Part shown: in pieces, positions 47,452 through 59,454 of the stretch
Position numbering within the stretch: position 1 is the stretch's first letter
How the letters are laid out: each line of letters starts with the position of its first letter
Notes under the pieces: model-generated
What the model was told of the DNA's origin: nothing
Databases searched by the model: none
What the model saw: the letters and a program-made list of their open reading frames with translations, nothing else
Origin: Stereocaulon alpinum
Taxonomy: Eukaryota; Ascomycota; Lecanoromycetes; Lecanorales; Stereocaulaceae
Assembly: GCA_018257865.1 (NCBI GenBank)
Contig: JAEUBA010000029.1
Span: 186,001 to 250,000 of the forward strand
Direction of reading: 5' to 3'
DNA length: 64,000 bases
Position numbers and translations under genes: made by a program

Positions 47452-50400
47452 CGGATGGTGGTGGGCTCATATTACATGGCAGGTCAGGTGGAAAAGTTTG
47501 TGAGGGGATAGCGGGAGGTGGGTTGCATGTTTCGTTTTGTTTGAGTTGAGGCGACGAGGCTGGATCGCGGGGGTATGGGGGAGAGTAGAGTGGAGACTTT
47601 ATGCACGTTTATTTGTATTTGTGCAAGAGGTGGTAAGGGTAGTAGTGGTGATGGTGGTGGTGGTGGTGTCGGGCAGCTCTCTGGGGTAGCTCGGTTGGGC
47701 ACCTTGGGAAGCGAGTTTGCGCATTCTGGGCCAATCGATCATCTGCGTAGGGCTGGGCTAGGGGTCCGTTACTGAGGCTCTCTGCAGCCGTGCGCGCTCG
47801 GTTTCTAGCTGAACAGATACCATGCTTCATTTTCTTTGTGAGATGGACGTTTGAGGGCTGCGTTCCTGCATGTCGTTGATGCGAGTGTGCTCGCATTCAT
47901 GCAAGATGTCGTGAGTGAATGATGCATCACGCACGATCGATGCATGTAGGGTGGGCCGGGGGCGGGTGTATGCATGATGAGTGTCATCAGGGGATTGGAT
48001 AATGTGGAGATATATGAAGGGATCCCTTGCACACTTCAAAGCGTCCTGGAAACCGAGCACATGCTACTTCGTACCATCTGAATGATTTGTAAAACTACCA
48101 TGGTCGTCGCCTCTGGTCGGGCAGATATTCCCGTGACATTGGGGCTTAGGACCGTACCCCTTGCGTTCCTCCTCGCAATCTGGCAACTACATGACTTCAT
48201 ACTACTGGCTGTCATTGTGTTTCTGCTCTCCCGCCCCAGAGGCCGTTGGACCAATGTTCAGGCCAAGTTGGCGCTTTTGTCAGGGAATCGTCGTATTCTG
48301 AAAGGTTGTGGCGTTAGCCGGTTGGACCAATCTGCACTCCTATCTCAAGCTGCAGAACTTCATCTCAGGCTTTACCAGGGATTTGGCCAAGTGAGATGCG
48401 ATTCCCCGGCTCATCCAGCTAGATTGCCTGTCGCACGAAGACTGCTCAATCGTCATAGAAGGCTCCGGACCTATTTCTTGGAAGTCCGAGACATGGCACC
48501 TGTTCGGACATTGAGAGCTCACACCATGAGATCTGCGTACCAAATCTTTGCTCAATCTTACTGAACAAACATCCAAAAGGTGCCAGATTGCATCTAGACG
48601 TCTGATTCACTCAGATCAACCTTGTCTGGTCTCGGTTCAATTGCCGCTTAACCGCCTTAAAAAATCTGCAATATGCTGCTCGATATCGCCAATCATCTGC
48701 TCACTCACAGCTGTTCGGCATCTGGAAACTTGGCAGATCCTGCTCAGCATCTCCATATTTTCCGTCGAGATGTTGCTCACTTGTCTCTGATCATTTGGCA
48801 CACGATACTCAAATGAGCTTGTTCATTATGCTATACCATACAAGTTGAAGCGAGCAGTTCATGAGATGCTAGACCCTTCTAGGACTTCTGTACTTCTGCT
48901 GTCGAGCATCGCGTATATCTCCTGATGGCGCTGATAATCGAGGATCTTGGGTGGCGGATTTTTTGAAGCCATACAGAACATCACGACATTGAAAGGTAGA
49001 AGTTACTGAAATCTCGAATAGGTTAAGCGTTTCCTTACAGCTAGAAGAGTTCCGTTCGGGGTCAGGTCATCGTCGTTGTGTGATGATGGGCGGGCCAGCC
49101 CTAGGTCGCCGCCCAATGTGAAAGAAGTTTTGGAATAATGCACGTTCTAGAACGTGCACCGTGCTTGTCTTCTGTATCTATGATCGAGCAGCATTCATGG
49201 GGTTCTGCATGCATTCTTTCACCCCTGACGAGTAGTTCTGCCAGCAGCTTACAATTCTTAGTCTTCCAGGATGATGTCACTTGCACATGGAGAGGTGGTG
49301 ACGTGGAAGAACACCTGAAGGAGATCGATGAGACCGCATATGGAGTGGGCTATCGGTACCATGCCCTTTAGCTGTTCAGATAGCTCTGTACTCCTTCACG
49401 GCTCTCGATTTCTAAATACAACCTGCAAGGCATAATACATTTAGAATGTGCCGATTCTATGTTCGCTTTGCTATTGCTACAGATTCATCACATTCATCAC
49501 AACGCTTTTCCCTTCTCCATTGCCAATACAGTCTTGACCTTATAACACACATAATAAATCGGATCCGTTCATTGGATACAATGGACCTCTATAGCATGGG
49601 GCAACGTCCATTGGGAGGTTCAACGAAGATCGCTGAGAAAACTACCGCTGGGGTGGAACACCTTCTGTGGGACCAAAGTCCCGCTAAGTCTCTTAGATCA
49701 TGCTTCTGTTGTCTTCGAACAGGCTCTGGAGGCGGTGTTCGAGTACGAAGACAAACTACGAGTAACCTCTGTGGACATTGATTAGGTCTCTACGTAAGAG
49801 GCCGTGCTCTGACATAAGCTGTTGGCATAAATCCAAGCAGCGAAAGTCGGTGGCAAGGCTGTCAAGGTCAGTGGTACCGATGGCGAAGGAACTACCACGA
49901 TATGTCCTACCAGGGGGACCCGTTCGTTCATCATGAAACTCTTCATAATGTCGGCAAGATAATCGATCATTGTGAATGATGTTCTCGTCTCTGGTAGCCA
50001 GGGGGACATCTCCTACGCAGTAGACATGAGAATTGATGAAATTGTCCACGCTAAGCTCTAGAAGGCGATTTTGTTGTTGCCATGATCAACCCGTATATCA
50101 CGAAGCATGGTTAGATGCGAAGCTTGCCAGGGAGGACAGGATCACATCTGACAGAACCATCGTGAAAAACCATCTACGATCTGGCTTTGAGGAATCGTGG
50201 AACGCCACTGATAAGAGGTCCTCGAATGGAGACGGACAGAGAGATGGAAACCTGAGACAAACCCATGATTGCTGCAATGACAGAGTTGAATGACAGACGG
50301 GCTTCTCGACTGAACGATGATGGTATAGATTGATTTGTCAGGCCTTACCCACTTGTTACGTATCTCCCACCAGGTGTAGCTCGGTCCGTCTCTTACAATT

Positions 50401-52609
50401 CAACCGCTCTCAGCAATCGATGACCCACCTTTGTGATCATCAGCAACGAGTCGCACCAAGCAAACTGCTCGGAAACTGCGCGGACAACTCAGAATCCACA
50501 CAACATCGGTATTCGAAGGATACTAAGACCAAATTCCCGAGCAAGCCAATTCGGAGGCAAGGCTCCCCTAACATGCAAAGCTGTCCTCAAGGTTCTACTG
50601 TCGATCAAGGACATCGACCACACTGATCAATACTAGGGCGAGAACGTGTTGCAAAAGCAGCAAGACATGATAGCCAGTACTATTATTCTCAGACCGATCC
50701 CTGACGGGGTTATGTGATAACAACAGGAATGTCATCCTTTTCCATTTACCCGGATACTTTCAATAAGCCTTAAATGAAGAGACGGTGTCGCAATTCTATC
50801 ATGAAGATGGGCATCTACATCCTCGCGAAGCCACCGATGTTGCTTGACCGACTCGGTCATCCCATCTACAACAAAGATCCTCTTGCTCATCGACAAGTCT
50901 CGAAGGAGGCAGGGGTCACTCAAGCGCCCCATAAATGGGATTATGGTACTAAGGAGGGCGTGAACGGAGAAACGCTGTTGCTGTTGAACGTTAGCGACTC
51001 TATCCCGGCCACAGCCAACTGAGCAGGATCACCAGATGATATCAAGGCCGGGAATCCCTTGGGCACATCCCACACGTTGTTCGGCTTTGGTTGGGACGTT
51101 TGACCGCGAATTGGGCGATTAGTAGGCATCGATGGTGGGAATTGCCGCTATACACGACGAATGGACAGTAACAAAAGGCGACATTCACGTTGAGAGCTTT
51201 CCGAAGCAACAAACCTTGAAAGCAGCGTTGACGTTGGTCTGGAAACGGTCTTCAGCCTTCTGAGAAGCCTCCAGTAGCGTCTTCACATGTAAGGACTGAG
51301 CAGAAACCTTTCTTATAGGGAATTCTCGTTCGAAGCAACGACACAATAAGATCAAGTATGCGATGCTCAGGCTAAAGAGCAGATCTCAACCAACCTCGTA
51401 CTGGCGATGCAGCATTCTTCGAGTTGCTCGTAAATAGATCGTGCAGCGTGGAAGATTTGGTATCATGTACCTTTTCATGTGACAAGAGCTTGACCAAGAC
51501 AAATGTGCACAGTCTTTTCCGCTCACCATTGACTAACAAGACTTAAGTGAAGAAAGCAAGGACCTTGTACGAATATTGATAGGGCATAGAGCTCTACGGA
51601 TCACCGAGCCAAGACTTGAATGAAGGTAACCAGTCAAAGCTGATATAGTATCGAGTTGGGGACATTGAGAACATCAAGTCCTTCCTATTTGGTGGGAAAA
51701 CAACCTCTATGTAAGGTAGTTAAATCGACAGGGAGATTCTATCAGTCGTGAACGCTCCTCCCTCACAGCCACTCAAGGAACGAGATCCTTGCTCTTACAG
51801 CTCCAAATCGCACGATCCTAACAAAGTAAGGGGCAATAATCGCTCCATAGCTAAGAATAGATGCTACAATACAGTCTCACTACTCGAGAACTTTTCTTCC
51901 AGATAAATACCTAACGTTCATCGCTGATAATCAGGAACAGAGCGCAACATAACACCCACATCACCACCCCAACGCGTCCACAGCACCCACACCGCACGAA
52001 ATGCAACGGAGCGGAGCAATTCATGCACCATGGCATCCACTTCAACTTTCTTCGAGCCCGAAGCCGCAATGTGGGTATCTCCTCTTCAAGAACAGAGTTC
52101 AGGAGACAGCATAACCACTACCAAATCTAAGACTGGTGAAGCGTAGGACATGATGACTTGTTTCGCTACGAGGCACGTTAGGGCGTCGACTTCATACTAA
52201 TGCTGCTGAAGTATATGGAGCTGGGATGCCAAGCACCGTGATCGCGATATAGATAGCGGAATGGATATAGGGGGTTTTTGGATCTTGGGGATGTGTAGAC
52301 CGGTGGGATGAGTGGGATTGGGGGTATGGTGGGCTGGTTTAATTGGAGTGTTTGTTGGGGGGATTGCTGGTGGTGGTGTGGTGCCATGTTGGTTTTGTAG
52401 TTTTTGGGTATCGTGTGATTAGGCTGACTGCTCTTGTGTTAGCTGAAGTGTGAATACGTATATCAAGTGAAAGTTCCGTGTCATGAATGTGCTAAGTGCT
52501 AAAGGTTCATGTTCTATTGCCCATAAGCAGGTTCGTGCCCTGTTCAGCACTTGAACAGAGCTCGAAGACTGGGACAATCTACCAAGAACAAGTCCGGCTA
52601 TGCGCCCCA
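47452..52609. other. 5.2-kb region with no supported gene
   Basis: A 160-codon plus-strand ORF at 48082-48564 and shorter ones (minus 49756-50049, plus 50774-51022) show no recognisable motif or convincing splice pattern. The frames are broken everywhere. A 20-bp perfect palindrome lies at 49139-49158. The region could hold decayed genes too diverged to recognise by eye, or long non-coding transcripts. Confidence 0.4.
49139..49158 (+). repeat. Perfect 20-bp palindrome without spacer
   Basis: TGCACGTTCT is followed directly by its reverse complement AGAACGTGCA. It lies in non-coding sequence, far from any supported gene. Confidence 0.9.
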
Positions 52610-53725
52610 TCAACCCAGTTCTGTGTCAAGTTCAAAATCCTTCATACCCTCCTCCACCGCCTTGCCAACCGCAGCAGTCGCCCTCCCCACCTCACCACCT
52701 TCCCGCTTCCCAGCCTCTACTCCCATATTCACGGCCCCTTGGAATCTCCTATGGAAGATTCTCTGCCGTTCTTCTGGCTCAACGTACATCTCCCCTTCTT
52801 CATCTCTTGGTGCGCCGAACAAGTTGAGACGTGCAAATGCATTGGACCGTTTAGGGAGCATATGACACTCCACATATCGTAACGGAAAGGGCCATTTGCT
52901 CTGAAAGGGAGCGTGTTCATGCTCGTTCGGAGCAGGGGCGAGTCCGGCGCGTAGGAATGCGGCTAGTACGTTCAATGTCTTGACGGGTAGACTGCCCTTT
53001 GCACCAGCGTTTCCCAGGTTAGCAGTCTGTGATGACGTCCAATTCGAGGTTCCACCTCCAGCTAATGCTGTAGTTCTTTGAATAGGATCATGCCAGTGTA
53101 GCACCGTAAGAAGGCATTTTAGTGTTTTAACCCAGCCCCCTGCGCAGGAGACGACCTCATCGGGGCACGTTTCCAGGGCCCAGAGCAGTGTTTCAGTGGC
53201 AGAAGAACGTATATCAGCCGCTAGATGTGTCAATCCGGCGCGTATGTATAGCAGCACTTGACCAATGTGGGGCTCAATATCTTTGGTTGGAAGCGCACGC
53301 AGTAACAGCAATAGCTGCGATCGCACCCCGTTGGCCCCATCCAGTATAAGTGGATTTAGTCTGGGTAGAAGCACACTGATTGGTTGGGGAAGCGGGCTAT
53401 TGGCTGGGCGGGAGGCTATTGCAGTCGTTAAATATGCGAGGGAGTCGCGTCGTTGGGTGGAGGACTTGGAGGAGAGGAGAGAGAGATGGTGGGAGAATTG
53501 GGAGGATAGAGTTGGGGCGGTGGTTGTGATGGATTGGTGGGCGAGAACGATCGCTGGGCTTTGTTAGCTTTCGAGCTTAAGTAGTGAGGTCAAGGCGAAG
53601 ATACACTTGGACTTGAAGCTCGTGTCTGTGAAGTTGGTGGGTTTTGGGCGTGATTTGCCGACTTTCAGTTTGGGCTTCTTAAAGTCCTTCTTCTTGTCAG
53701 TCTTTTTTTTTGCACTGGATCCCAT
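52610..53725 (-). CDS. ipi1: Pre-rRNA processing protein Ipi1, 354 aa
   Basis: Exons 53725-53605 and 53553-52610 with a 51-nt intron (donor GTATCT, branch GCTAAC, acceptor CCCAG). The start is MGSSAKKKTDKKKDFKKPKL, followed by GKSRPKPTNFTDTSFKSKS and, across the splice, IVLAHQS. The lysine-rich head and this block are typical of the Ipi1/TEX10 family. The rest is an armadillo-like helical repeat with LPRLNPLILDGANGVR and DIRSSATETLLWALE. Ipi1 works with Rix1 and Ipi3 in the nucleus to process ITS2 and mature the 60S subunit. Size fits the fungal family. A competing donor two bases away gives a poorer junction. Confidence 0.9.
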
Positions 53726-54542
53726 GATTGCTCAGGGTGGCCGCAGCCTAGGTCATTGACTATTTGGCCTTAGGATAGCCGTACATCGAGGTGTATTGGA
53801 CCAGTATGGATTGCACCGCAGCATGCTGGATCATACCTTCTGCAACCCTGATGCTGTGGATATTTCGCGACTTTGTCCAACCTTTCGGGGCTTATTCTGG
53901 CTCCGGCCTAGCTTACTCAGCAGGGTTCACTGACCAGAACGCCAAGCCAACGCTCAACGTGATGGCGTTTACATTAGGGGCCTACACCGGGTAAAGACAC
54001 TCAAACACCTGATCATACGATAGATTCTCATTAATGCCAGTTGTTGTGAAGTTATCGTGGATCCACGAGGCAGCATGATGACCGAAACTCCCACTCAGCA
54101 CCCCGGCTCATGATTGGCCGTAAGCAGTCTCGAGGTTGCCAAAATAACATGGTCCATTAGATCCAGCATGAGCCAATACTTCCTCAACTACACTGCCTTT
54201 GACGTACAAGTGTGGCCACCTCCTTTGAAGACAGATCCAAGGATTTACGCCGAACACACCCTGAACCCATCGTTGTGGGTGCCTCTGCTACTCCTCTACC
54301 ACTCCTTCACCTCGATTGTGCTACAAGCACCAAGCTTCCGCGACTATCGAGGGCGGCGTGACACCGTATGGTACCAATTCTGCCTCGGGCATCTGCTGGT
54401 GCTAGAGCTTTTCATGATACACTTCCTGTTCGTGTATCAAAAGCATTGTTCCCTGTCTGAGAACATCGGCCTACTGCTCTACGCCGTCTTCGGCAGCCTG
54501 GTACACGCTGCGGCTTGAGATTGGTCTGTCCCAAACGCCAAG
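53726..54542. other. Region between Ipi1 and the roadblock gene, with a doubtful hydrophobic ORF
   Basis: Divergent gap of about 820 bp holding the Ipi1 promoter and the roadblock gene promoter. Apart from the uncertain ORF at 54168-54518, an open plus frame at 53806-53992 with a possible intron to 54043 lacks motifs and soon stops. Confidence 0.4.
54168..54518 (+). CDS. Doubtful small membrane protein, 116 aa
   Basis: ORF from ATG 54168 (the frame extends to 54114 only via TTG). Two or three hydrophobic stretches are visible (LWVPLLLLYHSFTSIVL, LLVLELFMIHFLFVY, IGLLLYAVFGSLVHAAA), compatible with membrane spans, but no family was recognised. It ends 24 bp before the roadblock start codon, unusually close for an independent gene. 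It may be a decayed fragment, part of the roadblock leader, or spurious. Confidence 0.25.
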   Translation: MSQYFLNYTAFDVQVWPPPLKTDPRIYAEHTLNPSLWVPLLLLYHSFTSIVLQAPSFRDYRGRRDTVWYQFCLGHLLVLELFMIHFLFVYQKHCSLSENIGLLLYAVFGSLVHAAA

Positions 54543-55100
54543 ATGGTACAGCCTACGGTACGTTCTTGAAAATAAGAACACTGTTCCTCACTACTAATCA
54601 AGAATCCACAGCCAGCAGCTACCCTAGAAAACCTCTCCCGTCTTGCATCCAAACCAGGTGTCCAGTCCACCCTGATCCTCTCGAAAACCGATGGCTCAAT
54701 CATACGCAGCACTGGGCTTCTCGCTTCTCCTTCTTCACCCTCAGAAGATCCTAATATCGGCAATAGTATTAACCCGAATAGCACAGGCAAGGCAGCAGAC
54801 GCAACAAGGGACGGGAGCAAATATCCTGACAATGGAGAAGTCGAGGCTAAGGGCAACACTGCTGAGGAAGTTGCGAGGATGGTCTTCGCTTTCGTTGCAG
54901 GAGCAAAGGCTTTCACGGAAGGCATGGACAAGTCAGACGAGGTCAAGCTGCTCAGGTTGAGAACGCGCAAGAACGAGATCGTTATAGTTCCTGGTGAGGC
55001 TCTCTGAATCAAATGAGCCACACAGCTCTCATACTGATGCACAATGGTGACAGATCCCAAATTCCTCCTTGTCGTCATCCATGATACTCCACCCGCTTGA
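54543..55100 (+). CDS. Roadblock/LC7-domain protein (dynein light chain or LAMTOR-like), 147 aa
   Basis: Exons 54543-54557 (15 nt, MVQPT), 54612-54993 and 55054-55100; introns of 54 and 60 nt. The roadblock fold is clear: LSRLASKPGVQSTLILSKTD, IRSTGLL, then AEEVARMVFAFVAGAKAF, LLRLRTRKNEIVIVP and, from exon 3, DPKFLLVVIHD. Between the two halves sits a ~40-residue polar insert rich in Asn, Ser, Asp and Gly. Such proteins are cytoplasmic dynein light chains or regulators of small GTPases; the insert and lack of other cues leave the choice open, with dynein light chain the usual annotation. All three junctions preserve the domain, so the very short first exon is credible. Confidence 0.85.
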
Positions 55101-56317
55101 GAACAACTGCTTTCTTAAAAACTCTACTATTCACTCATCGAATTGTGTTCTCAATATTGTTAAACTATACCCATGCATAGCGTCTGGTAGATATCAAGAT
55201 ACGCGAGCAAGCTAAGCCCAAGTTTGACGATTCATCCTTGAAGGCAGGTAATAAAGAGATACGTACCTCGGTTCACATGCCGATGCAGAGCATCGGCCAA
55301 TTCATTGAGCTTGCAGGAATCTTGTGCTTGTAAGCGAGGTTGAAGGAAGACCAATCGTGTGGCTCCCTCTTATTATTGTCGGTACCGCCCGTGAGCAACA
55401 AGCGAGCTTTGCCAAATGCCTGCAGGTGTGAAGCCTATTCCGAAGCCATGTAAAGCTTCGAATGATGCGACGCATAAGAACACGGGTACCAACGGGCCAA
55501 GCATTACGACCCAAGGCCAATATACTGCTGAAGATCGATAGGTAGTTTTGGTGGCGTGAACTTTGAGAAGCTTGATTCGCAATGCTTATCAAAAGGCTTC
55601 TGGACGCCACTGGGTTCCTCTTACGTGAATGGTATCGAGGTCTCAATGTCGATGAAAGGTCTACATATTCTCCCGAAGTCCATCAACAGAGCTTTCCTCG
55701 AATGATTTCGGTAAGCAGGCACACCTGCACAACTTGTGAGGTCTAGACTTTCTCTAATCGTGCGACTCGGGAAGAATGCCAGCGTCATCTGGATTAGGTA
55801 GGTGTGTCTCCACATGCTGCTTCGCAGCGCAGGCTTCTAGAAGGTCCAAGGAAAGATGTATCACCTGCAGCACACCTAGCTACATGAAATCAAGCCCAGC
55901 TGGGAGATCACGTCCGTGAGAAGAGCCATTCATTCTCCTAACAATTGGATGGTCTGTGTCTTGGACATAGCTGCTTTGCCAAGAAGCCGGATGAGCGGGG
56001 GTTCCGTCTGTCGACCACCTTCCTTTCTTGGCCAGCATCTGCACTTATCACCGTACTACTATGTGTTGGATTTGGGTGCTCCATCAGTACCATCGGTGCT
56101 ACCCAAGCTACCAGGTGCGGCTTCCCCGAGCTAGGAATGTGACCTTGTACATTCCTGTTCCACTACTGGAGACTTGCTAGCCAACGATAAGCTCGGCGCT
56201 TTCTCCCAATAATAATGTCGCCATTATATATAACGGCACGTCGCCTCCGACCTGTCCTTTCATTTTCCTCCTTCTCGTCGCGTGCCTGTTTCCCCGTTAT
56301 AGTCGAAATCAGACATC
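55101..56317. other. Intergenic region upstream of the amino acid transporter
   Basis: 1.2 kb without a supported gene. The right end is the transporter promoter. The minus-strand ORFs at 55302-55646 and 55621-55815 are motif-free. Confidence 0.45.
56225..56233 (+). promoter_or_regulatory. Candidate TATA box of the amino acid transporter
   Basis: TATATATAA lies 93 bp upstream of the ATG at 56318 and is followed by a pyrimidine-rich stretch, as is usual before fungal transcription starts. Confidence 0.5.
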
Positions 56318-58196
56318 ATGGCGGGCACAATGGGTGGAGCCATGAACCTGGACGGCGGTGACCCTCGTATGAACTCTTCCGCTGGTGTAGGGTTTGGAGT
56401 GGCTTCTGAGATTACTCGCCCTACCGCTCGGAAGCTGCACGACCCTAGCATCACATTCGAGGAATACATGCACTATGCTGCCATTACTCGCGCCGACGAC
56501 CGAAACATCTCGCCTCATACTGACGACGCTTTGAATGTTGCGGGCCTGAAGTCGATGAATCCCTTTGCAAAAAAGAGGAAGCCAGCCGTCGAAACGGTGA
56601 TGCAGATGGACGAGAAGACCGCTTCCTCTTCCCCTGATCGCGCACCCTACATTATCTCGGAAGAGGAATACATCCAAGCTTCTCGCGCCGTTCGCACGGC
56701 CACATGGGGTGCCGTCTTCTTCCTCATTACCACGGATATTCTAGGTCCTTTTTCTACCGCGTAAGTATCCCTATGAGGTGTCTTCCTCATGGACATTTGC
56801 TAACATACGTGATGAATGTAGATGGGCATTCAGGCAAATGGGGTATGGGCCTGGAGCTGTTCTCTACACAATTTTCGCAGCATTCGCAGGATAGTACGTC
56901 ATCGAGCTTTCCGGCATAATGCTATGCACGGCTGACTCTGCTCGTAGTGGTGGATTCTTGCTCTGGAAGATGTTCCTCGGCTTGGACTCTGATAGATACC
57001 CGTTGAGAACCTATGGCGATATTGCGTTCCGTGTATACGGTCAGACAGTACGAATTGGTGTCAATCTTCTACAAAGCTTCCAGCTGTTGTTCAATGTCGG
57101 CATCATCATCATTTCCAACGGCCAGAGTCTGTCCCAGATGGCTGCCAAAGGCCCGAAACTCAACCAGAACGGCGCATGTTTTATCGTCCTTTGCTTCGTA
57201 TGGGCCCTTGCTGGAATGCTGCTTGGTCAAATCCGAACCCTAGCACGACTGGGCCATCTTGCCAATTTCGCCATTTGGCTTAATGTCATTGTCATCATTG
57301 CAACCATGGCTGTCGTTGCCCACAGCGATCCGAATTATGTCGCTGCCAATACTGCCTATACGATCGACCCAGGACCAGTTATAACGACTGCCGGCCCACC
57401 CGCAGAGGTCAAATTCCAAGGCCAAATCGTTGGACTTATGCAAGCAGTCTACTCATATGGCGGTGCCATGCTGTTCGTTGAGTTCATGGCTGAGATGAAA
57501 CGACCTTGGGACTTCTGGAAGGGCATGCTGTGTGCCCAGACGTTCATCTACATCGTCTACATGCTGTTCGGGTTGTTTGTTTATTCCTACCAAGGCCAAT
57601 TTACTCTGATTATTGCATATCAGGGTATTTCGAGCTATGCTTGGCAAACGGTTGCCAATGCCTTCGGTCTTACCTCCGGGCTCATCGCCGCTTTGCTCTA
57701 CGGCAACATCGGCATCAAAGTCATCTACAACAACGTTCTCATGGAACTCTTCAGATTCCCATCCCTCGGGACGAAAGCTGGCAAGCTGGCATGGATTGGT
57801 GTCGTTCCCGTGTACTGGGCCATTGCATTCATCCTTGCCGCCGCCATCCCTCAGGTGGCTAACTTGAGTGGGTTCATTGCCGCGGCGTGCATTCTCCAGT
57901 TCTCATATACCTTCCCACCGTTCTTGCATTTAGGTTTCCAGATTCAGAAGGCTGCTATTCAAAGCGGCGAAGGATTCGATCCTGCCACCGGACAGACCGT
58001 GCGTCACGACAACGGCATGAAGAGATATATCCGTGGCTTCAAGATGAATATCTTATGGAACAGCTTTCACATTTTCTTCTTCTTGGGATCGTTTGTCACT
58101 GCAATCTTGGGTATCTACTCTGCTATCCTTGGCATGATCACTTCTTATGCTACTGGAGCGACGTCAACCTTCAGTTGCAACAGTCCTGTTCTATAA
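56318..58196 (+). CDS. Amino acid transporter, AAAP family (Mtr-like), 587 aa
   Basis: Exons 56318-56760, 56822-56893 and 56948-58196; introns of 61 and 54 nt (GTAAGT, GTACGT). A ~130-residue cytosolic N-terminus with a conserved FEEYMHYAAITRADDR segment precedes the membrane domain. The latter begins at AVRTATWGAVFFLITTDILG and contains about eleven hydrophobic helices, including FNVGIIIISNGQSLSQ, YSYGGAMLFVEFMAEMKRPW and YNNVLMELFRFPSLG. This is the pattern of the fungal AAAP proteins related to Neurospora Mtr, proton-coupled importers of neutral and aromatic amino acids at the plasma membrane. Substrate range cannot be read from the sequence. The short middle exon encodes part of the first helices, with both junctions in frame. 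Confidence 0.9.
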
Positions 58197-58237
58197 GTTG
58201 TAGCGATAATATGTCTGGATTAGTGGAGAATGGTTTT

Positions 58238-58270
58238 GGAGATTATGTAGGAGATTATGTAGGAGATTTT
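58238..58270 (+). repeat. 12-bp tandem repeat in the transporter 3' region
   Basis: Two exact copies of GGAGATTATGTA followed by a partial third copy. Confidence 0.85.
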
Positions 58271-58773
58271 GCGGAGATGAATTTGTTCGAATTTGTGTCT
58301 ATATCTTTATTCAAGTAGATGATACCATGGCCAATGCCCCTTTAAAGTATATTGAAAGTGCACATCTCCCTAATCCTTGGCCTCTGTGGGGATGCCGAAT
58401 TGCCAGAAACGGCATGCTTATCCGGAAGGATGGAGATGAGGTTACACTTCCATTGGCTTTTATGCCTCGTCTCTAAGGCATGCTGCTGATCATAGTGTTG
58501 ATCTCAAGACCCTGAGCTCTTCCTGTCTTGTGCGTGCGGCGTGCCCTGGAGTTGCCCCGCGCCCTATGACGTACCGCACCGACGATCAAAATCGCATGAT
58601 AGTTCTAACAGCCACAGCCTTTGTATGACAGCAATGCAGAGAATGTGATCGAATTGTGAGTGGAAGAATGTAGAGTGACTTGTCGCGCATAAGGTAGTAA
58701 CGCAATCGCATGTAGCTGCCCCAAGTAACATAATCTTGAACAATGTAGCGTGGGGCAACAGCTTGAAAGCGCA

Positions 58774-58789
58774 TATAAACAGTGCCCCT
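58774..58789 (+). promoter_or_regulatory. Candidate TATA box and stress-response element of HSP9/12
   Basis: TATAAA at 58774-58779 and CCCCT at 58785-58789 lie about 115-130 bp upstream of the ATG. CCCCT is the stress-response element bound by Msn2/4-type factors in yeast, and HSP12-type genes are classical targets. The match is short, so it is suggestive only. Confidence 0.4.
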
Positions 58790-58903
58790 CCTTCCCAAAC
58801 ATTCTTCCTCTTCAACAACTAACAACCTCAACAAACACAATTCTCTAAGCCTACAATCTTTCAAACGAACACTTGATCCACTTCTTAAAAAACGACCGTC
58901 ATC

Positions 58904-59454
58904 ATGTCTGACGCTGCGTGAGTCAAACATCCTTGTTGACGCTGCTGCGTACGACCTCCACGCTGTACACCATGGCTAACACAAGCTTTGTTACAGACGC
59001 AAAGATTTCTCCGATAAGGCTCAGGAGAAGCTGACTCCTGAATCTCAGAAGTCCCCTCTTGACAAGGCAAAGGAGGGTGTTACCAACGCTGGTGACAGTG
59101 TCGCTGGTGCCGTTCAGCCAGGTATACCCCACCTTGGAGCCGTCCATATACGGATATTGGAGAGCGGTGACTGACAGAAATCACACAGAGGGGGACAAGT
59201 CCGTCACCCAGACCCTATCCGACTCCACTAGCACCAAGCCTGGTGAGGAGAGCTACGTCGATTCCGCGAAGAAGGCTGTTGGTGATGCTGTTGAGTATGT
59301 CGAGAAGACTGCTACAGGTACTATACCTCCCTCCCACGATCTCCACTACCCTTTCTCCTCAAAAACTCTCCACACAGCCAGTGACATTGCTGACGAGCCC
59401 TTGCAAAATACAGACGTCTACAACAAGGTCGTTGAATCCACCTCCGGCAAATAA
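58904..59454 (+). CDS. HSP9/HSP12-type small heat-shock protein, 102 aa
   Basis: Four exons: 58904-58917, 58997-59121, 59189-59317 and 59414-59454; introns of 79, 67 and 96 nt. The protein starts MSDAARKDFSDKAQEKLTPE and contains SPLDKAKEGVTNAGDSVAG, then SYVDSAKKAVGDAVEYVEK and ends STSGK. It is hydrophilic and able to form amphipathic helices, as in yeast Hsp12 and S. pombe Hsp9, which stabilise the plasma membrane during heat, osmotic and nutrient stress. The first exon has only 14 coding nucleotides. Length and motifs fit the family closely. Confidence 0.92.

Larger units (their letters stand above)
58197..58903. other. Intergenic region between transporter and HSP9/12
   Basis: About 700 bp: transporter 3' end, a short 12-bp tandem at 58238-58270, and the HSP9/12 promoter. 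No gene is supported. Confidence 0.45.

Noticed and set aside
48082..48564. 160-codon plus-strand ORF as a gene
   Set aside because: It has no recognisable motif or domain, and flanking frames are broken. Reported only within the gene-free region.
54479..55078. 199-codon minus-strand frame over the roadblock gene
   Set aside because: The plus strand encodes a complete LC7 domain with consistent splicing. The antisense frame has no recognisable domain.
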